A stretch of DNA of 64,000 nt, from positions 79,446 through 143,445 of the forward strand of contig NZ_NFJW01000006.1 of NCBI RefSeq assembly GCF_002160065.1, read 5' to 3'. Below, piece by piece: positions 50,035 to 58,590 of this stretch (positions within the stretch are counted from its first letter, which is position 1; each line of letters starts with the position of its first letter). Made by a program: the position numbers and the translations under genes. The stretch is from Collinsella sp. An2 (GTDB lineage Bacteria; Actinomycetota; Coriobacteriia; Coriobacteriales; Coriobacteriaceae). The notes below the pieces were generated by a model that worked only from the letters and a program-made list of their open reading frames with translations, was not told the origin of the DNA and did not search any database.

Positions 50035-52119
50035 TCAGTGTAGCGCATGGCGCGAGGCGCGCGGCAGCGACACCATCTTGAGATTCAGGTGCCCGCGTAC
50101 CTGGTTGACGCCGGCCACCTCAACAATCACCCGGTCGCCCACCTGGACGCGACGCCCCGTAGACGCGCCGGTAAGCGCAAGCGCCCGTTCGTCGAGGTCG
50201 AACCACTCGTCGCCGACGTCACTCATATGCACGAGCCCCTCGGCATGGGTCTCATCCAGGCGCACAAAGACGCCCAGCTGGTCGATCCACGAGACCACGC
50301 CCGCTAGACGCTCTCCAACGCTGTCCGCATAGTACTGGGCGACCTTGACCTTCTGAGACGAGCGGGCTGCAGCGTCCGCCACGCGCTCGCGCTCGCTGCT
50401 GGAGCGGCAGATCTGCGGCAGCAGGGCATCGAGCGCCTCTTTTCCGCTGCCGCACAGGTGTGGAAGGCGCGTGCGGGCGGCACGGGCGCCCAAGCGCTTG
50501 CGGGCGAGCGTGACCTTGAGCACCCGATGGACGATGAGGTCGGGATAGCGACGAATCGGGCTCGTGAAGTGGCAGTAGGCCTTGGCCCCCAAAGCATAGT
50601 GCCCCTCGTTGTGCGGCTTGTAGAGCGCACGCTGCATGGCGCGGAGCAGCAGGGCGTTTGCCGGCTCCGCAGCAGGGGTCCCGGCGGTGTCGGACAGTGC
50701 CTGCTGAATCTGGCGGACATCGCCGGCAGCCACGGCAGCAGCCTGACCCCGGCCGATAGCCCCCATGTTCGCCAGCGTCTCAGCCGCGGCGTGAAGGTGG
50801 TCGGGCGTGGGCGGCTCGTGTACACGATAGGCGGCGGGAATGTCGTCGCCGGCCAAGAAGTCTGCCACGCATTCGTTGGCAAGCAGCATGGCCTCCTCGA
50901 CCAGACCCGTCGCCGGCGTACGTCGACGAACGGTTAGCTCCCGGGGATACCCGTCCTCGTCCAGCAGGGCGTGGACCTCCACCGTGTCGAAATCCACCGC
51001 GCCGCGGTCGCGCCGCAAAGTCTGCCGGAGCTCGGCAACCTCGTGCACCGCCTTCAGGAAGGCCACAAGGTCAACGCCTTCGCGCTCGGCGGCCAGGATG
51101 TGGCCCTGCGCCTTCTCCTCCACGGACTCCCCCGAAAGCAGAGCATCGGCCTCGTCGTAGGAAAGGCGCACGCGCGAGCGTATGACGCTGGGATACAGCT
51201 TGTAGCCACGCAGACGTCCACGACAGTCCAGCTGCATGTCGGCCGTGACCGCAAGGCGGTCCTCATCCGGCCGCAGCGAGCAAAGATTGTTGGAGAGGCG
51301 CTCGGGCAGCATGGGAAGAACGCGGTCCGCCAGGTACACCGACGTTCCGCGCCGGCGGGCCTCCAGATCGATCGAACTCCCCCACGCCACGTAATGCGAC
51401 ACGTCGGCAATGTGCACGCTCAGGCGCCATCCACCGTCGGGCTGCGCCTCGATCGAGATCGCGTCGTCAAAGTCGCGCGCATCCACCGGGTCGATGGTCA
51501 GGGCAAACCGGTCGCGCACGTCGCGCCGAAGCGGGTCTTTGAGCGCCGCATCGACGTCGAGCGCTAGGCCTTCCGCCTCTGCGAGCGCCTGCTCGGGGTA
51601 GCCATCCTCCAGGTCGTAGCGCGCCATGACGCAGCGAACGCCCACGTCGGGCGCATCGGCGTCACCCAAGCGGCGCTCGATCGTCACCACGCCCGACTCG
51701 TAGCGCGTGGGATGGCTCACGATACGCGCCTGCACCACGTCGCCGGGGGCCACGCCCACATCCGCCGCAGAGGTGTCCTGCGGCAGCACAAAGAAGTCTG
51801 CCTTGATACGCGTGTCAAGCGGGTGCACGACGCCGAGGGGCCCGGCCACGCCATAGGTTCCCACCAAGGCGTTCTGGGCGCGCTCGACCACGTTCTCGAT
51901 CGTGGCCCGCCGCTCGCCATGCGGCCCTCGATGCAGGCTTACAACCGCGACGTCGCCGTTCATGACTTCGCGCACTCCGCGCGAGGTGAGTCGAAACTGT
52001 CCTTCGGCCGTCTCTACGACGCCGCCGGCATCTGTGAGCCGGACGGTGCCGGTAAGCCCCGGCCGCCGCGTGCCCCGCGTTGGCGAGCGATGCCCGCCTC
52101 TATGTCGCTTGCGCCCCAC
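50035..52119 (-). CDS. rnr: ribonuclease R (RNB-family exoribonuclease)
   Basis: This 694-residue 3'-5' exoribonuclease has the RNB catalytic aspartates in DPVDARDFDDAISIE, the LADRVLPMLPERLSNNLCSL block, FTSPIRRYPDLIVHRVL and a C-terminal S1 domain (RLAGVVSWIDQLGVFVRLDETHAEGLVHMSD). It degrades structured RNA, including mRNAs tagged by tmRNA-SmpB. The start is a GTG at 52119 with GAGGAGGT five bases before it; upstream in-frame ATGs lack such a site. It is slightly short at the N-terminus compared with E. coli RNase R. Confidence 0.92.
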   Translation of the reverse strand: MGRKRHRGGHRSPTRGTRRPGLTGTVRLTDAGGVVETAEGQFRLTSRGVREVMNGDVAVVSLHRGPHGERRATIENVVERAQNALVGTYGVAGPLGVVHPLDTRIKADFFVLPQDTSAADVGVAPGDVVQARIVSHPTRYESGVVTIERRLGDADAPDVGVRCVMARYDLEDGYPEQALAEAEGLALDVDAALKDPLRRDVRDRFALTIDPVDARDFDDAISIEAQPDGGWRLSVHIADVSHYVAWGSSIDLEARRRGTSVYLADRVLPMLPERLSNNLCSLRPDEDRLAVTADMQLDCRGRLRGYKLYPSVIRSRVRLSYDEADALLSGESVEEKAQGHILAAEREGVDLVAFLKAVHEVAELRQTLRRDRGAVDFDTVEVHALLDEDGYPRELTVRRRTPATGLVEEAMLLANECVADFLAGDDIPAAYRVHEPPTPDHLHAAAETLANMGAIGRGQAAAVAAGDVRQIQQALSDTAGTPAAEPANALLLRAMQRALYKPHNEGHYALGAKAYCHFTSPIRRYPDLIVHRVLKVTLARKRLGARAARTRLPHLCGSGKEALDALLPQICRSSSERERVADAAARSSQKVKVAQYYADSVGERLAGVVSWIDQLGVFVRLDETHAEGLVHMSDVGDEWFDLDERALALTGASTGRRVQVGDRVIVEVAGVNQVRGHLNLKMVSLPRASRHALH

Positions 52120-52236
52120 GGCGCACCTCCTCATTGTTACAAGTCTCAAACAGCCATAGTGAGCAGTTCGTACACGCTGTCAACCGCGGTGGCCGCGCAT
52201 GCATTCATCGGTCGTGCACCCACGACAGTGAAAGCA

Positions 52237-52324
52237 GAGAGGCCCCCTCACTGTCTGGGCGCTTCCGCAGCCACGCCGCAAGGCGGTATGGCGAGGACCA
52301 GCGAAGGCAGTGAGGAGGCCTCTC
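52237..52324. repeat. 17-bp inverted repeat forming a long hairpin between ftsX and rnr
   Basis: GAGAGGCCCCCTCACTG (52237-52253) and the reverse complement of 52308-52324 match at 16 of 17 positions. The 54-base interior contains a smaller stem around GCCGCAAGGC. It sits 19 bases past the ftsX stop on the minus strand, so it may terminate ftsEX transcription, but no strong U-run follows. The remaining 52120-52236 bases probably hold the rnr promoter. Confidence 0.7.
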
Positions 52325-52342
52325 GATGGGATTGAACCGTGG

Positions 52343-53260
52343 CTACACCTTCAGATAGCGCCTCATCGCGATTGCAGAGCCAAAGAGGCCGATCACGATA
52401 CCCACGACGACCAGGGCGGCATACGTAACCAGGTACATCTCGATGGGAATGTTGAACGACAGCCATGGAATCGCCGTCTGGATGCGCGGAATCAAAACGT
52501 TCCGCCCAACCTCGAGCACGCCGATCGCCAGAAGCGCACCCAGGATGGCCTGGATAACGCCCTCGGTCACAAACGGCCCGCGAATGAAGCTGTTCGATGC
52601 GCCCACCAGACGCATGATGGCGATCTCGCGCCGACGCGCCGTAATGGACAGGCGAATGGTGTTGTTGATGAAGATGAACGCGATGAAAGTGAGCAGCGCC
52701 ACCAGCACCACGGCAGCGAAGCGGATGTAGCCCGTCACCTCGAAAAGGCGGCTGACCTCCTCCTGCCCGTACAGCACGCTCGCGTCGACGTCGCCGCCGT
52801 CAACGATCTGCTGGAAGTCGGGGTCCTCCTTGATGCGCTGGGCCATGTCGGCCACCTGCGAGGGATCCTCCATCTCGATACGATAGGAGCGCGGCAGCGG
52901 GTTCTCGCCGTCAAGCGCGGCCAGCGTGGCGTCGGCGTTGCTCGACATGCTGCGATAGTCGTTGATTGCGTCGTCCTTGTCGTTGAACTCGACGCTGCGG
53001 ACATTCTCCCAGCTCTCGAGCTTCTCCATGAAGGCCTCGACGTCCTCGTCCGAGGCGTCGTCCGAGATGAACGCGTTGATGGTCACCTGGTCCTCGATGG
53101 TGCCGATAGCCGAGGTGATCATGGCCGAGCCAACGATGAACAGACCGATGATGAACAGCGACAGGAAAATCGTGATGACCGCGCCGAGCGACGTGGTCCA
53201 GTTGCGCACGAAGTGGCTGCCCGCCTCGCGCAGCGAGTATCCAAGATTACTAGGCGCCAT
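52343..53260 (-). CDS. ftsX: cell division protein FtsX
   Basis: This 305-residue membrane partner of FtsE has one N-terminal helix (about 25-48), an extracellular domain (about 50-190) with MEKLESWENVRSVEFNDKDDAI, and three C-terminal helices ending AMRRYLKV. FtsEX activates peptidoglycan hydrolases at the division site. The start at 53260 overlaps ftsE by 11 bases. The Shine-Dalgarno GGGAGG is 12 bases away, somewhat far, consistent with coupling. Confidence 0.92.
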   Translation of the reverse strand: MAPSNLGYSLREAGSHFVRNWTTSLGAVITIFLSLFIIGLFIVGSAMITSAIGTIEDQVTINAFISDDASDEDVEAFMEKLESWENVRSVEFNDKDDAINDYRSMSSNADATLAALDGENPLPRSYRIEMEDPSQVADMAQRIKEDPDFQQIVDGGDVDASVLYGQEEVSRLFEVTGYIRFAAVVLVALLTFIAFIFINNTIRLSITARRREIAIMRLVGASNSFIRGPFVTEGVIQAILGALLAIGVLEVGRNVLIPRIQTAIPWLSFNIPIEMYLVTYAALVVVGIVIGLFGSAIAMRRYLKV

Positions 53261-54476
53261 AGTTGCCGTAGCCTCCCCTCTCCTGGTCACGGACAACATG
53301 GCCCGCCTCGAGGGCGACCACGCGACGATGCATGGAGTCGACCATCTCGCGGTCGTGGGTGGCCACGATGACGGTGGTGCCCGTGCGGTTAATGCGCTCG
53401 AGCAGCTTCATGATGCCGAGCGAGATGGCGGGGTCGAGGTTGCCCGTAGGCTCGTCGCAGATGAGCAGCGGCGGGCGATTGACCATGGCGCGGGCCACGG
53501 CGACGCGCTGCTGCTCGCCGCCGGAGAGCTGGTCGGGCATGGAGTCCATCTGGTCGGCGAGGCCCACCAGACGCAGCACCTCGGGAACCTGGCTGCGGAT
53601 GACGCCCTTGGGCTTGCCGATGCACTCAAGTGCAAAGGCCACGTTCTCGTAGGCGGTCTTGCCCGGAAGCAGCTTGTAATCCTGGAACACCGTACCGATC
53701 TGGCGGCGGAAGAACGGGACCTTGCGGTTCTTGATGCGCATGAGGTCCTGGCCAGCGATGAGGATGCGGCCCGAAGAGGGCTTCACGTCGCGGGTCATGG
53801 TGCGCAGCAGCGTGGTCTTACCGGAGCCGGAGTGGCCCACGAGGAAGACGAACTCGCCGGGATAGACCTCGAGGTTCACGTCGTCGAGCGCGGGCTTGTT
53901 GGGCTGGGCGGGATAGACCTTGGTGACGTGCTCCATGAGGATTACGGGGTCCACGCCGGCGTCGCGCGCCATCTTGCGACGAGAATCGCCCACCGGTGCA
54001 AAGACCGAGGTGAAATCGGGGTTCTGAAGAGCAGCGTCGAGGTCTGCCACCTCGGCCTGCTGGTCGGCCGTGACCTCCGGCACCACGCGAACGTCCGGAA
54101 CCTGAGGAGGCTGGGACGGATCGGGCACCGAGGCGATGCTCGGCTGGGCCTGGGTGACCTCGGGCGTGGCAGACATGAACAGACGCGACTCGTCCACATC
54201 GGAGGCCGCGGCGTCTACCGCGGGCACAGCGGGCATGTTCACGTCGGCGGCGGGAGCGGCAACGTCGGCCACCGGGTCCATCGCCATGGACTGATCAAGA
54301 TCGGGATTGTACGCAAACGGGTCCGACTCGGCGGTCGGTGCCGCAGGTACGTCCTGCGGCTCTGCGGAGGCCTGCCCCGCTACATCCGAGGCGGCGAAAT
54401 GCGAGGCGGCTGTATCCGGCATCTGCACGGAAGGCGCGCTCTCACCGTCCCCGGGCTTACGGAAGTGGTTACCCAC
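53250..54476 (-). CDS. ftsE: cell division ATP-binding protein FtsE with long N-terminal extension
   Basis: The ATPase part (about 178-400) is typical FtsE: LMEHVTKVYP, Walker A GHSGSGKTTL, VFQDYKLLPGKTAYENVAFAL, signature LSGGEQQRVAVARAMVNRP, Walker B LLICDEPTGNLD. Ahead of it are about 175 residues rich in Ala, Pro, Asp and Val, with no fold I recognise, making the protein 408 instead of about 230 residues. The GTG start has AAGGAG five bases upstream, and the reading frame is open throughout, so the extension looks real. An internal start near 53960 (MARDAGVDP) would give a normal-size FtsE. Confidence 0.9.
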   Translation of the reverse strand: MGNHFRKPGDGESAPSVQMPDTAASHFAASDVAGQASAEPQDVPAAPTAESDPFAYNPDLDQSMAMDPVADVAAPAADVNMPAVPAVDAAASDVDESRLFMSATPEVTQAQPSIASVPDPSQPPQVPDVRVVPEVTADQQAEVADLDAALQNPDFTSVFAPVGDSRRKMARDAGVDPVILMEHVTKVYPAQPNKPALDDVNLEVYPGEFVFLVGHSGSGKTTLLRTMTRDVKPSSGRILIAGQDLMRIKNRKVPFFRRQIGTVFQDYKLLPGKTAYENVAFALECIGKPKGVIRSQVPEVLRLVGLADQMDSMPDQLSGGEQQRVAVARAMVNRPPLLICDEPTGNLDPAISLGIMKLLERINRTGTTVIVATHDREMVDSMHRRVVALEAGHVVRDQERGGYGNYGA

Positions 54477-55088
54477 TGGTACTCCTTCGTGTCGTGCGTT
54501 TCAACTACATAAACGGATTCATTTTAACAGGAGCGCCGCAGGTACACAGAAGCGACACGGGGGGGCCAGCTGGCTGGGGTCGCAAGGCGCGCTTGGGAGC
54601 CCCGAGGTTCTACGCAGGGTGGAAGATCAAGTGCGGTTGTCCCCCCGCGCCCGATCGCTGTCATCTGCTTGGGCGCCCGGCTGTCGCCATCCGCTTAGTC
54701 GACCGGCTGTCGCCATCCGCTTGGGTGATGCCTGAACTTGCTGTCCCGCATCGTCCCGCCTGCCGTTATACACAGGTTGGCTCGAAATAGAGGCTTTTAT
54801 TCACTCGATTTTGCCAGCCGTTCCCGGCGCGTCGCCCGCGCGGTCAATTCTGCCGCCCGCTGGGCGCGCGCGCTCCGCTTACGACGCATCGACCCGTATG
54901 TCCGAGGCGCCATCTGCCCACCGGAGCATGGTTTTGACCACAGCGCGCCGCCACCCGGCCCCATGGACCACCCGATTACGCCCATATCAAAGCAATACGG
55001 CGATGAATAAACTTGAACGCTGCCCAGCCGAGCGATGTTTTGACCACTCGAACCACTCGCCCGCCAGCATGGGAAGCAAGACCTTCTT
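54477..55088. other. intergenic region before ftsE, no gene recognised
   Basis: About 610 bases carry the ftsE promoter and the 26-bp repeat noted separately. Two similar segments (GAGCATGGTTTTGACCA near 54926, GAGCGATGTTTTGACCA near 55031) are degenerate direct repeats. Open frames here lack ribosome sites and family features. Confidence 0.5.
54655..54732. repeat. three copies of a ~26-bp tandem repeat
   Basis: CTGTCGCCATCCGCTT and following bases appear at 54681 and 54707 (26-base period), with a shorter variant CTGTCATCTGCTTGGG at 54658. It lies in non-coding DNA about 200 bases upstream of ftsE. Confidence 0.75.
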
Positions 55089-55370
55089 CTACGAGGATTT
55101 GAAGTGGCTCGCAGAGGTCGGCGTCACCGGCGGATGGGCGGATGCGGCTCCTCCGGACGGCTGGCCCGGCGTCTGCGGGGAGCTGGGCGACGACGGCTCA
55201 CCATGAATTTCGTGATATGCCCTGGTCACTCCGACACGCACAGCACGCCGCACGACGAAATAGAGCACGAGAGCGGAAATGGCGAGTGCGATCAGAAAGG
55301 GAATCGCAAAGGCAACCAAGATGACATACAGCTGATTGTGCAGGATATAGAGGTAGTCGATCATTTCCAT
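55089..55370 (-). CDS. small single-span membrane protein
   Basis: This 93-residue protein has one strong transmembrane helix (about 11-38, LYVILVAFAIPFLIALAISALVL-like), then a basic stretch RRAVRVGVTRAYHE and a Pro/Ser-rich tail. No family recognised. AAAGGGG precedes the ATG at 55370. It is transcribed toward ftsE but with a large gap, so probably a separate unit. It may be a small anchor or adaptor protein. Confidence 0.6.
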   Translation of the reverse strand: MEMIDYLYILHNQLYVILVAFAIPFLIALAISALVLYFVVRRAVRVGVTRAYHEIHGEPSSPSSPQTPGQPSGGAASAHPPVTPTSASHFKSS

Positions 55371-55511
55371 GGCCGCCCCTTTCGACGAATCTCCCCATAC
55401 GGCGAGCATACCCTTGCACATACGATGCGATTCGCCGGCCCTCCAGCGGCACAATAGCCGCCGCAGGCGGAACCACAGGACACGGCTCAAACCGAGCCAT
55501 TCGCCCCCCCC

Positions 55512-55991
55512 TCAGTGCAACTTCGCGAACATCCTGTCCGACCCTGGAACCGGACGGAATCCAAAATGCTCGTAAAACCGCCTAGCACTCTCGTCGATGG
55601 GGTCAACCACAAGTGCCCGTGCACCGATATGTTCTGCAACCAGCTCCGAACGGTGAACAGCGTCAAGAAGCAGGTCTCTCCCCAGATCCTGCCCCCGATA
55701 GCGAGCGTCGACCCCCAGCATTCCCAACAGAATGACGGGAATTTGCAGTGGCGCATTGCGAGCCAGCCAGCCTGACGTGCTAGCACGAAGTACCGACTGG
55801 GCGCTCAACGTATAGAACCCCGCCAGAGTCTTGCCGCAAAACGAGGCGTATACCACAGCTGTCCCCGCCTCTCGCGCATGCCGTGCGCGCGTCGCGACCC
55901 AGTGGTCGATGAGTTCCGTTCCGGAGGAAAAACCATCGATGTCATCATCGTTCTGGAGCGGTCTGGGCCTGTCGAAACCTACGCCTCCCAT
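55512..55991 (-). CDS. GNAT-type toxin (TacT/AtaT-like acetyltransferase)
   Basis: This is a 159-residue GNAT protein. Typical toxin features include the N-terminal FSSGTELIDHWV, AVVYASFCGKTLAGFYTLS, the acetyl-CoA loop VDARYRGQDLGRDLLLDAV, and catalytic-region Tyr in ESARRFYEHFGF. TacT-like toxins acetylate the amino group of charged tRNAs and stop translation. Its start overlaps the antitoxin gene by 13 bases, and GGGAG lies inside the antitoxin frame. Size and pairing with DUF1778 make the assignment strong. Confidence 0.88.
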   Translation of the reverse strand: MGGVGFDRPRPLQNDDDIDGFSSGTELIDHWVATRARHAREAGTAVVYASFCGKTLAGFYTLSAQSVLRASTSGWLARNAPLQIPVILLGMLGVDARYRGQDLGRDLLLDAVHRSELVAEHIGARALVVDPIDESARRFYEHFGFRPVPGSDRMFAKLH

Positions 55992-56251
55992 CGGGTCGTC
56001 TCCCGACGAAACGCATCGAACCGTGGCTCAGTCGGCTCTTCAAGCAACCGCGCAAACTCGTCGAATGCCTGAGTTGACAGCTCGAAAAACCGCTGCTCCG
56101 CAATTTCCTGCCGCGCGGCTTCAACTAACCTGCTGATAGACCATTGCGACACGCTCATGCCATTGAGATGTGCCGCCTGCTCGATCTGCCCTTTCTGCAT
56201 ATCGGACATGCGCAAATCCAGGCGCCCTGTTTTCCTTGCCGTTGCTTCCAT
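55979..56251 (-). CDS. DUF1778-family antitoxin (TacA-like, RHH)
   Basis: This 90-residue ribbon-helix-helix antitoxin starts with the strand GRLDLRMSDMQKGQIEQAAHLNGMSVSQWSIS, the DUF1778 hallmark. Its C-terminal part (FFELSTQAFDEFARLLEEP) is the toxin-binding segment, as in TacA. The start at 56251 has AGGAGG nine bases upstream. The pair is autoregulated in known systems, and a perfect palindromic operator overlaps the promoter here. Confidence 0.9.
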   Translation of the reverse strand: MEATARKTGRLDLRMSDMQKGQIEQAAHLNGMSVSQWSISRLVEAARQEIAEQRFFELSTQAFDEFARLLEEPTEPRFDAFRRETTRWEA

Positions 56252-56263
56252 GCCCTCGCCTCC

Positions 56264-56292
56264 TAATGTACGGTAATTCACCGTACATTATA
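56264..56292 (-). promoter_or_regulatory. promoter and operator of the DUF1778-GNAT module
   Basis: A perfect dyad TAATGTACGGT, five bases AATTC, ACCGTACATTA (56264-56290) overlaps a consensus -10 TATAAT on the minus strand (plus 56287-56292). It lies 13 bases upstream of the antitoxin start. Arms of 11 bp and an odd spacer fit binding of an RHH dimer pair. Confidence 0.8.
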
Positions 56293-56354
56293 GCGAGACT
56301 CAACATTCCATAGCGGATATGTTGGGCTATGACAACAAGGCCGACAAAATGCAG

Positions 56355-56867
56355 CTATGCGGAACCAATCTCTCCCGCGAACACCAGAAGATCAATCGCC
56401 TCGCAGAAGCGACAATGAGCAGGGTCGAAGTGGTCAAGCAGCGAGTCAACAAAACCGCCATCGCGAACATCCTGTAGCAGGAGTCCCGCCTCGAGACAGG
56501 TACCGCTGATTTGCGTGAGCTCCGTATCGTTGCAAACGGGAATCTGTTCGGAAAGCTTGGCAGGAACAGCGCGAAGTTCCCCATAACGCTTTGCCGAAAG
56601 ATGTATAGAACCTTGGTCGCACAATGCTCCTAGGCCATTCACATCAATCGATGCGACCCACTCCAGTTGCTCCCGGCGATCTTTTCCTTGTAGCTGAAGC
56701 GCTCGGTTGATATCGCTTTGAACAGCGTCACAGGAGCTGATCGTTCGATCCATGGCGTACCGCCAAGCAGTTTCGGCATGAATCGCTCCTGCTGCCAGCA
56801 AAACGACTGCAGCCACAACAAGCACAGTGAACCTCTTCCGACGTATCCACTGCCTTAGCTGCGCCAT
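56355..56867 (-). CDS. hypothetical membrane-anchored protein
   Basis: This 170-residue protein has an N-terminal basic stretch and one helix (VLVVAAVVLLAAGA, about 15-29), then an exported helical domain with four or more cysteines (SSCDAVQ, ALCDQG, PVCND, GTCLEA, HCRFC). The cysteine number hints at disulfides or metal binding. Unknown function. The start has GGGAGGA four bases upstream. It follows the next gene by 12 bases, so both form an operon. Confidence 0.65.
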   Translation of the reverse strand: MAQLRQWIRRKRFTVLVVAAVVLLAAGAIHAETAWRYAMDRTISSCDAVQSDINRALQLQGKDRREQLEWVASIDVNGLGALCDQGSIHLSAKRYGELRAVPAKLSEQIPVCNDTELTQISGTCLEAGLLLQDVRDGGFVDSLLDHFDPAHCRFCEAIDLLVFAGEIGSA

Positions 56868-56879
56868 GATTCCTCCCAG

Positions 56880-58496
56880 CTATTCCTTCACTACGGAGCC
56901 GGCGATTTCCATGGACTCATTTGTGGGATCACCGAACAGGAAGGGCATGCGGGTGTAGTCGCCAGTGAAATCGAAGACGATACTCCCGTCGAGGCCCAGA
57001 TAGCCCTCGATATGCGCCGCATTGTCACCGCCCGTGCTAGAACCATCGCCCGAGAAGGCATAGGCAAACCCGTCCGCCTGGCGATATCCACGCGCGGCGT
57101 CTGTAGCATCGACCACCGAAATCGTGCAGGTGATAACGCCCGAAATGGGATCGCTACCAAAACCGGAAGGTGTTGCCTGGTATTCAAGGGCGAAGGTGCC
57201 GGCAGCCGCGTCGACGTTGCCCACGCGGAACGCCGTCATGCGAGACGCATCCCCGCCCTGTCCAGTGTACGAACCCTGAAGCGCATCGGCGTCGTACGCG
57301 ATGGTCGACTGAGGATCGCCGGCCGAACGCGTCCACGTCTCGCCGTCAAACGTATAGGTATAGGTCGTGTCCACCGTGCGGACACCAAACCACAGCTCGT
57401 AGGTGTTCTCACTGGTATAGGTGCACGTCTGCGCGGCCTCGTCGAAGGTGGGCGAGAAATCGCCTGCGATGTCGCTGTCCTCGGTCACCCCCGCGATAGC
57501 CCGCGTCGTAGCAGAGCTGTCAAGCAAAACGCCTACCCAATCCGCACGGTCGAGCCCGTCGGTTAAGACGTCGGCAAACTGCGGAAAGCGTGCCGCGTCG
57601 CCTGCGCGCACGAACAGTAGCGTCGCCGAGCAGTCGCTCTCAAAGCTCTCGTTAGTAAGCTCGGCGGTCGCCTGTACGGTAACCGAGCCGTCCTCCCCCT
57701 CGCCAGTCTGCTGAATCTGCACGTCCGAAAGGGTGTAGGGCGTGGGCGTCACATAGTCGTCCGCGGCAAAACCGCTCATGAACGCATCGTCCGATTCCAA
57801 AGCGCGCTCAACGTCTGCAACGTCGACCTTGGAAAACAGCGCTGGGCCGCCCATCGCCACAAAGCCGCCGATCGCAATGGCGGCAACCGCCGCCACCGCT
57901 GCGGCCACGCCGACAATCACGTTGCGGCGGGTGCGCAGGGTCACAGCCTGGTCATCCTGGGCGGCATCTTGGTTCGGTGAGGCCGACGCAGCCTCCTGAG
58001 CAGCTTTCTTGAGTTCTTCGGGCAGCTGCTGAGTTCCCGAGACGGCGCGCGATCCGCCGGGCAGCCGCCAGGTGGAAGACGGCTCGCCCGCAAGCGATCG
58101 CAGAGCCTCATCGCGCTCGCGCATTTCCTGCTCGGCAATGGACGCACGCTCGCAGGCGTTCGCGAAGAAGTCGGTCGAGAAGTCTGGAAGTGCGCGCGTT
58201 GGTGCCGCATCGGCTGGCGCGGCGGCAGCCGGCGCGGAATCGACCGGCACGTTATCGGTCGCTGCGACGTCAGTTTGCCTGGCATCGGCCGAGACGTCAT
58301 CGGTCGACACGCCAGCGGACTCTACATCGACCGGTGCGGCGTCGCCCTGGACGGCATCGACCGGCTCGTCGACAGGCACAGCATCGGTCGCCCCGTCCTC
58401 CGCCGAAGCGTCTCCGGACACATATGCTTCGAAGGCAGCGTCCCGATGCAGGCTCTGGTCCTGATCGCTGTGCAGGCTGTCCCTGGATTCGGCCAT
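56880..58496 (-). CDS. hypothetical membrane-anchored surface protein
   Basis: This is a 538-residue protein. The N-terminus (about 1-105) is a low-complexity run of Asp, Ala, Val and Pro with VD-P/V-containing degenerate repeats. A helix at about 190-215 (NVIVGVAAAVAAVAAIAIGGFVAMGG) anchors a C-terminal exported part with beta-rich sequence (VTVQATAELTNESFESDCSATLLF, YTYTFDGETWTRSAGD). No signal peptide: type-II or tail-out topology. No family recognised. It is upstream of the 170-residue membrane protein (12-base gap) and likely in the same envelope operon. Confidence 0.7.
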   Translation of the reverse strand: MAESRDSLHSDQDQSLHRDAAFEAYVSGDASAEDGATDAVPVDEPVDAVQGDAAPVDVESAGVSTDDVSADARQTDVAATDNVPVDSAPAAAAPADAAPTRALPDFSTDFFANACERASIAEQEMRERDEALRSLAGEPSSTWRLPGGSRAVSGTQQLPEELKKAAQEAASASPNQDAAQDDQAVTLRTRRNVIVGVAAAVAAVAAIAIGGFVAMGGPALFSKVDVADVERALESDDAFMSGFAADDYVTPTPYTLSDVQIQQTGEGEDGSVTVQATAELTNESFESDCSATLLFVRAGDAARFPQFADVLTDGLDRADWVGVLLDSSATTRAIAGVTEDSDIAGDFSPTFDEAAQTCTYTSENTYELWFGVRTVDTTYTYTFDGETWTRSAGDPQSTIAYDADALQGSYTGQGGDASRMTAFRVGNVDAAAGTFALEYQATPSGFGSDPISGVITCTISVVDATDAARGYRQADGFAYAFSGDGSSTGGDNAAHIEGYLGLDGSIVFDFTGDYTRMPFLFGDPTNESMEIAGSVVKE

Positions 58497-58590
58497 GTTG
58501 AACTCCCGGAATCGAAGTGGTCACCCCATTGTAGCAGGGCAGCTGGCCTACCCTGCTCTGCCCGGACTCATCCTGGTGACTACGGGAGCT

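Noticed and set aside
52326..52345. tRNA T-arm-like GGTTCAATCCC on the minus strand
   Set aside because: No acceptor, D or anticodon stems can be built around it; it overlaps the ftsX stop.
48400..52400. tmRNA gene near smpB
   Set aside because: No tmRNA-like 3' end or tag reading frame could be found in the spacers around smpB, rnr or ftsX.
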